Source: Haloarcula sp.
GTDB taxonomy: Archaea > Halobacteriota > Halobacteria > Halobacteriales > Haloarculaceae
Direction: 5' to 3'
Assembly (NCBI GenBank): GCA_028275075.1
Contig: JAQCNK010000331.1
Location: forward strand, 1-13,309
DNA: 13,309 nt
How positions within the stretch are numbered: position 1 is the first letter of the stretch; each line of letters starts with the position of its first letter. A program made the translations under genes and the position numbers. Of this stretch, positions 12,913 through 13,309 are shown piece by piece. Below the pieces are notes generated by a model. It did not search any database, was not told where the DNA came from, and worked only from the letters and a program-made list of their open reading frames with translations.

Positions 12913-13005
12913 ATGTCACAGAAGGAACTCCTGTTCATCGTCCTCTCCGGTATCGCATTGATGATGTTTATTACGGCTATCGTACTCGTCTCCGGGGCAA
13001 GCTAA
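12913..13005 (+). CDS. 30-residue single-helix membrane microprotein
   Basis: ATG at 12913 to TAA at 13003-13005 encodes 30 residues: a short polar start (MSQKE), then one continuous hydrophobic helix (LLFIVLSGIALMMFITAIVL), ending VSGAS. A TATA-like box lies about 25 bases upstream, so the ORF has the same start architecture as accepted genes here. It sits between the cox cluster protein and coxA, on the opposite strand. Size and topology recall subunit IIa of the Thermus ba3 oxidase (34 residues, one helix), but I see no clear sequence likeness. It could be an accessory subunit of the oxidase or unrelated. Confidence 0.6.
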   Translation: MSQKELLFIVLSGIALMMFITAIVLVSGAS

Positions 13006-13042
13006 TACCGGCCGTCTGAGAAGGTGAAAGCGGACCGCGCCG

Positions 13043-13309
13043 TCAGGTATCGCCACCGTCGGTCAGCGCGGACTGTTCCTCGTCCTCGCCGCCGTCGGTG
13101 ATGGCCGTCTCCAGTTTCTGATCGTACCACTCCCACTCCTTGTCAAGCAGGCCGTCGCGTTCGAGGTTCCACGGGTCGCCATCCTCGACTTTCGGCCCTT
13201 CGAGCCAGGACTGCAGCAGGTTCCAGACGAAGATGAGTTGCCCGACCAGCAGGATGAACGCGCCGGCGGTGGCCAGCAGGTGGAACGTCGAGACCTGTGC
13301 CAGCGGGGC
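13043..13309 (-). CDS. coxA: Cytochrome c oxidase subunit I, C-terminus (cut by window edge)
   Basis: The last 88 residues of a heme-copper oxidase subunit I are visible. The final membrane helix reads FHLLATAGAFILLVGQLIF, followed by VWNLLQSWLEGPKVEDGDPW and the motif DPWNLE, then EWEWYDQKLETAI and a long acidic tail. The DPWN motif and Trp-rich end are typical of the C-terminus of archaeal and bacterial A-type subunits I. The heme and copper histidines lie upstream, outside the window, so the oxidase type cannot be checked. The full protein is a membrane enzyme reducing O2 to water. It is followed, on the same strand beyond the microprotein, by the cox cluster protein. Confidence 0.88.
   Translation of the reverse strand, partial: APLAQVSTFHLLATAGAFILLVGQLIFVWNLLQSWLEGPKVEDGDPWNLERDGLLDKEWEWYDQKLETAITDGGEDEEQSALTDGGDT

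Overview
The window is from a haloarchaeon. Coding is dense and GC-rich, the proteins are strongly acidic, and starts are read mostly from TATA-like boxes 23-29 bases upstream of the start codon, as expected for leaderless haloarchaeal mRNAs. The gene families are also haloarchaeal: ferredoxin-dependent pyruvate oxidoreductase without a fused ferredoxin domain, Lrp/AsnC regulators, archaeal CheC, and an RCK_N-DHH phosphoesterase. I cannot fix the genus. All genes look intact except two cut by the window edges. I see no tRNA, rRNA, CRISPR array, transposase or phage gene.

Layout. Bases 1-89 (-) hold the first 29 codons of an unidentified gene. Bases 317-1956 (-) are a two-gene operon, an Lrp/AsnC regulator followed by a class I/II aminotransferase, joined by an ATGA overlap. 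Divergent from it is a small winged-helix protein (2072-2392), then an MFS transporter (2459-3694), a peroxiredoxin-like redoxin (3825-4415), an O-methyltransferase (4548-5216), a CheC-type chemotaxis protein (5382-5981) and an acyl-CoA dehydrogenase (6146-7300). Next is porA-porB (7571-10411), pyruvate:ferredoxin oxidoreductase, followed by an Lrp/AsnC regulator that fits lrpA1 by position (10505-10933) and an RCK_N-DHH-DHHA1 phosphoesterase (10968-12479). The right end enters a cytochrome oxidase cluster: a two-helix 'cox cluster' protein (-), a 30-residue one-helix microprotein (+), and the C-terminus of coxA (-).

How the genes fit together. The central theme is acetyl-CoA and amino-acid metabolism under Lrp control. 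PorAB makes acetyl-CoA and reduced ferredoxin from pyruvate, the acyl-CoA dehydrogenase makes enoyl-CoA, the aminotransferase links 2-oxoacids to amino acids, and two Lrp paralogues sit beside the aminotransferase and por genes. The terminal oxidase genes are the respiratory end.

The less ordinary structure is mostly non-coding. A short repeat family with the core TATACGGGTCGACA occurs just downstream of three genes, once as a 78-bp element with 14-bp perfect inverted ends. A separate nested inverted repeat abuts the O-methyltransferase promoter. A 7-bp hairpin buries the porB Shine-Dalgarno inside the last codons of porA. A cluster of alternating CTCAT/ATGAG half-sites covers the first lrp start, and a similar AT-rich motif lies in the porA and lrpA1 promoters. 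The RCK_N-DHH protein is the best candidate for under-described biology, possibly cyclic-di-AMP turnover. I did not find a clearly new multi-gene system.
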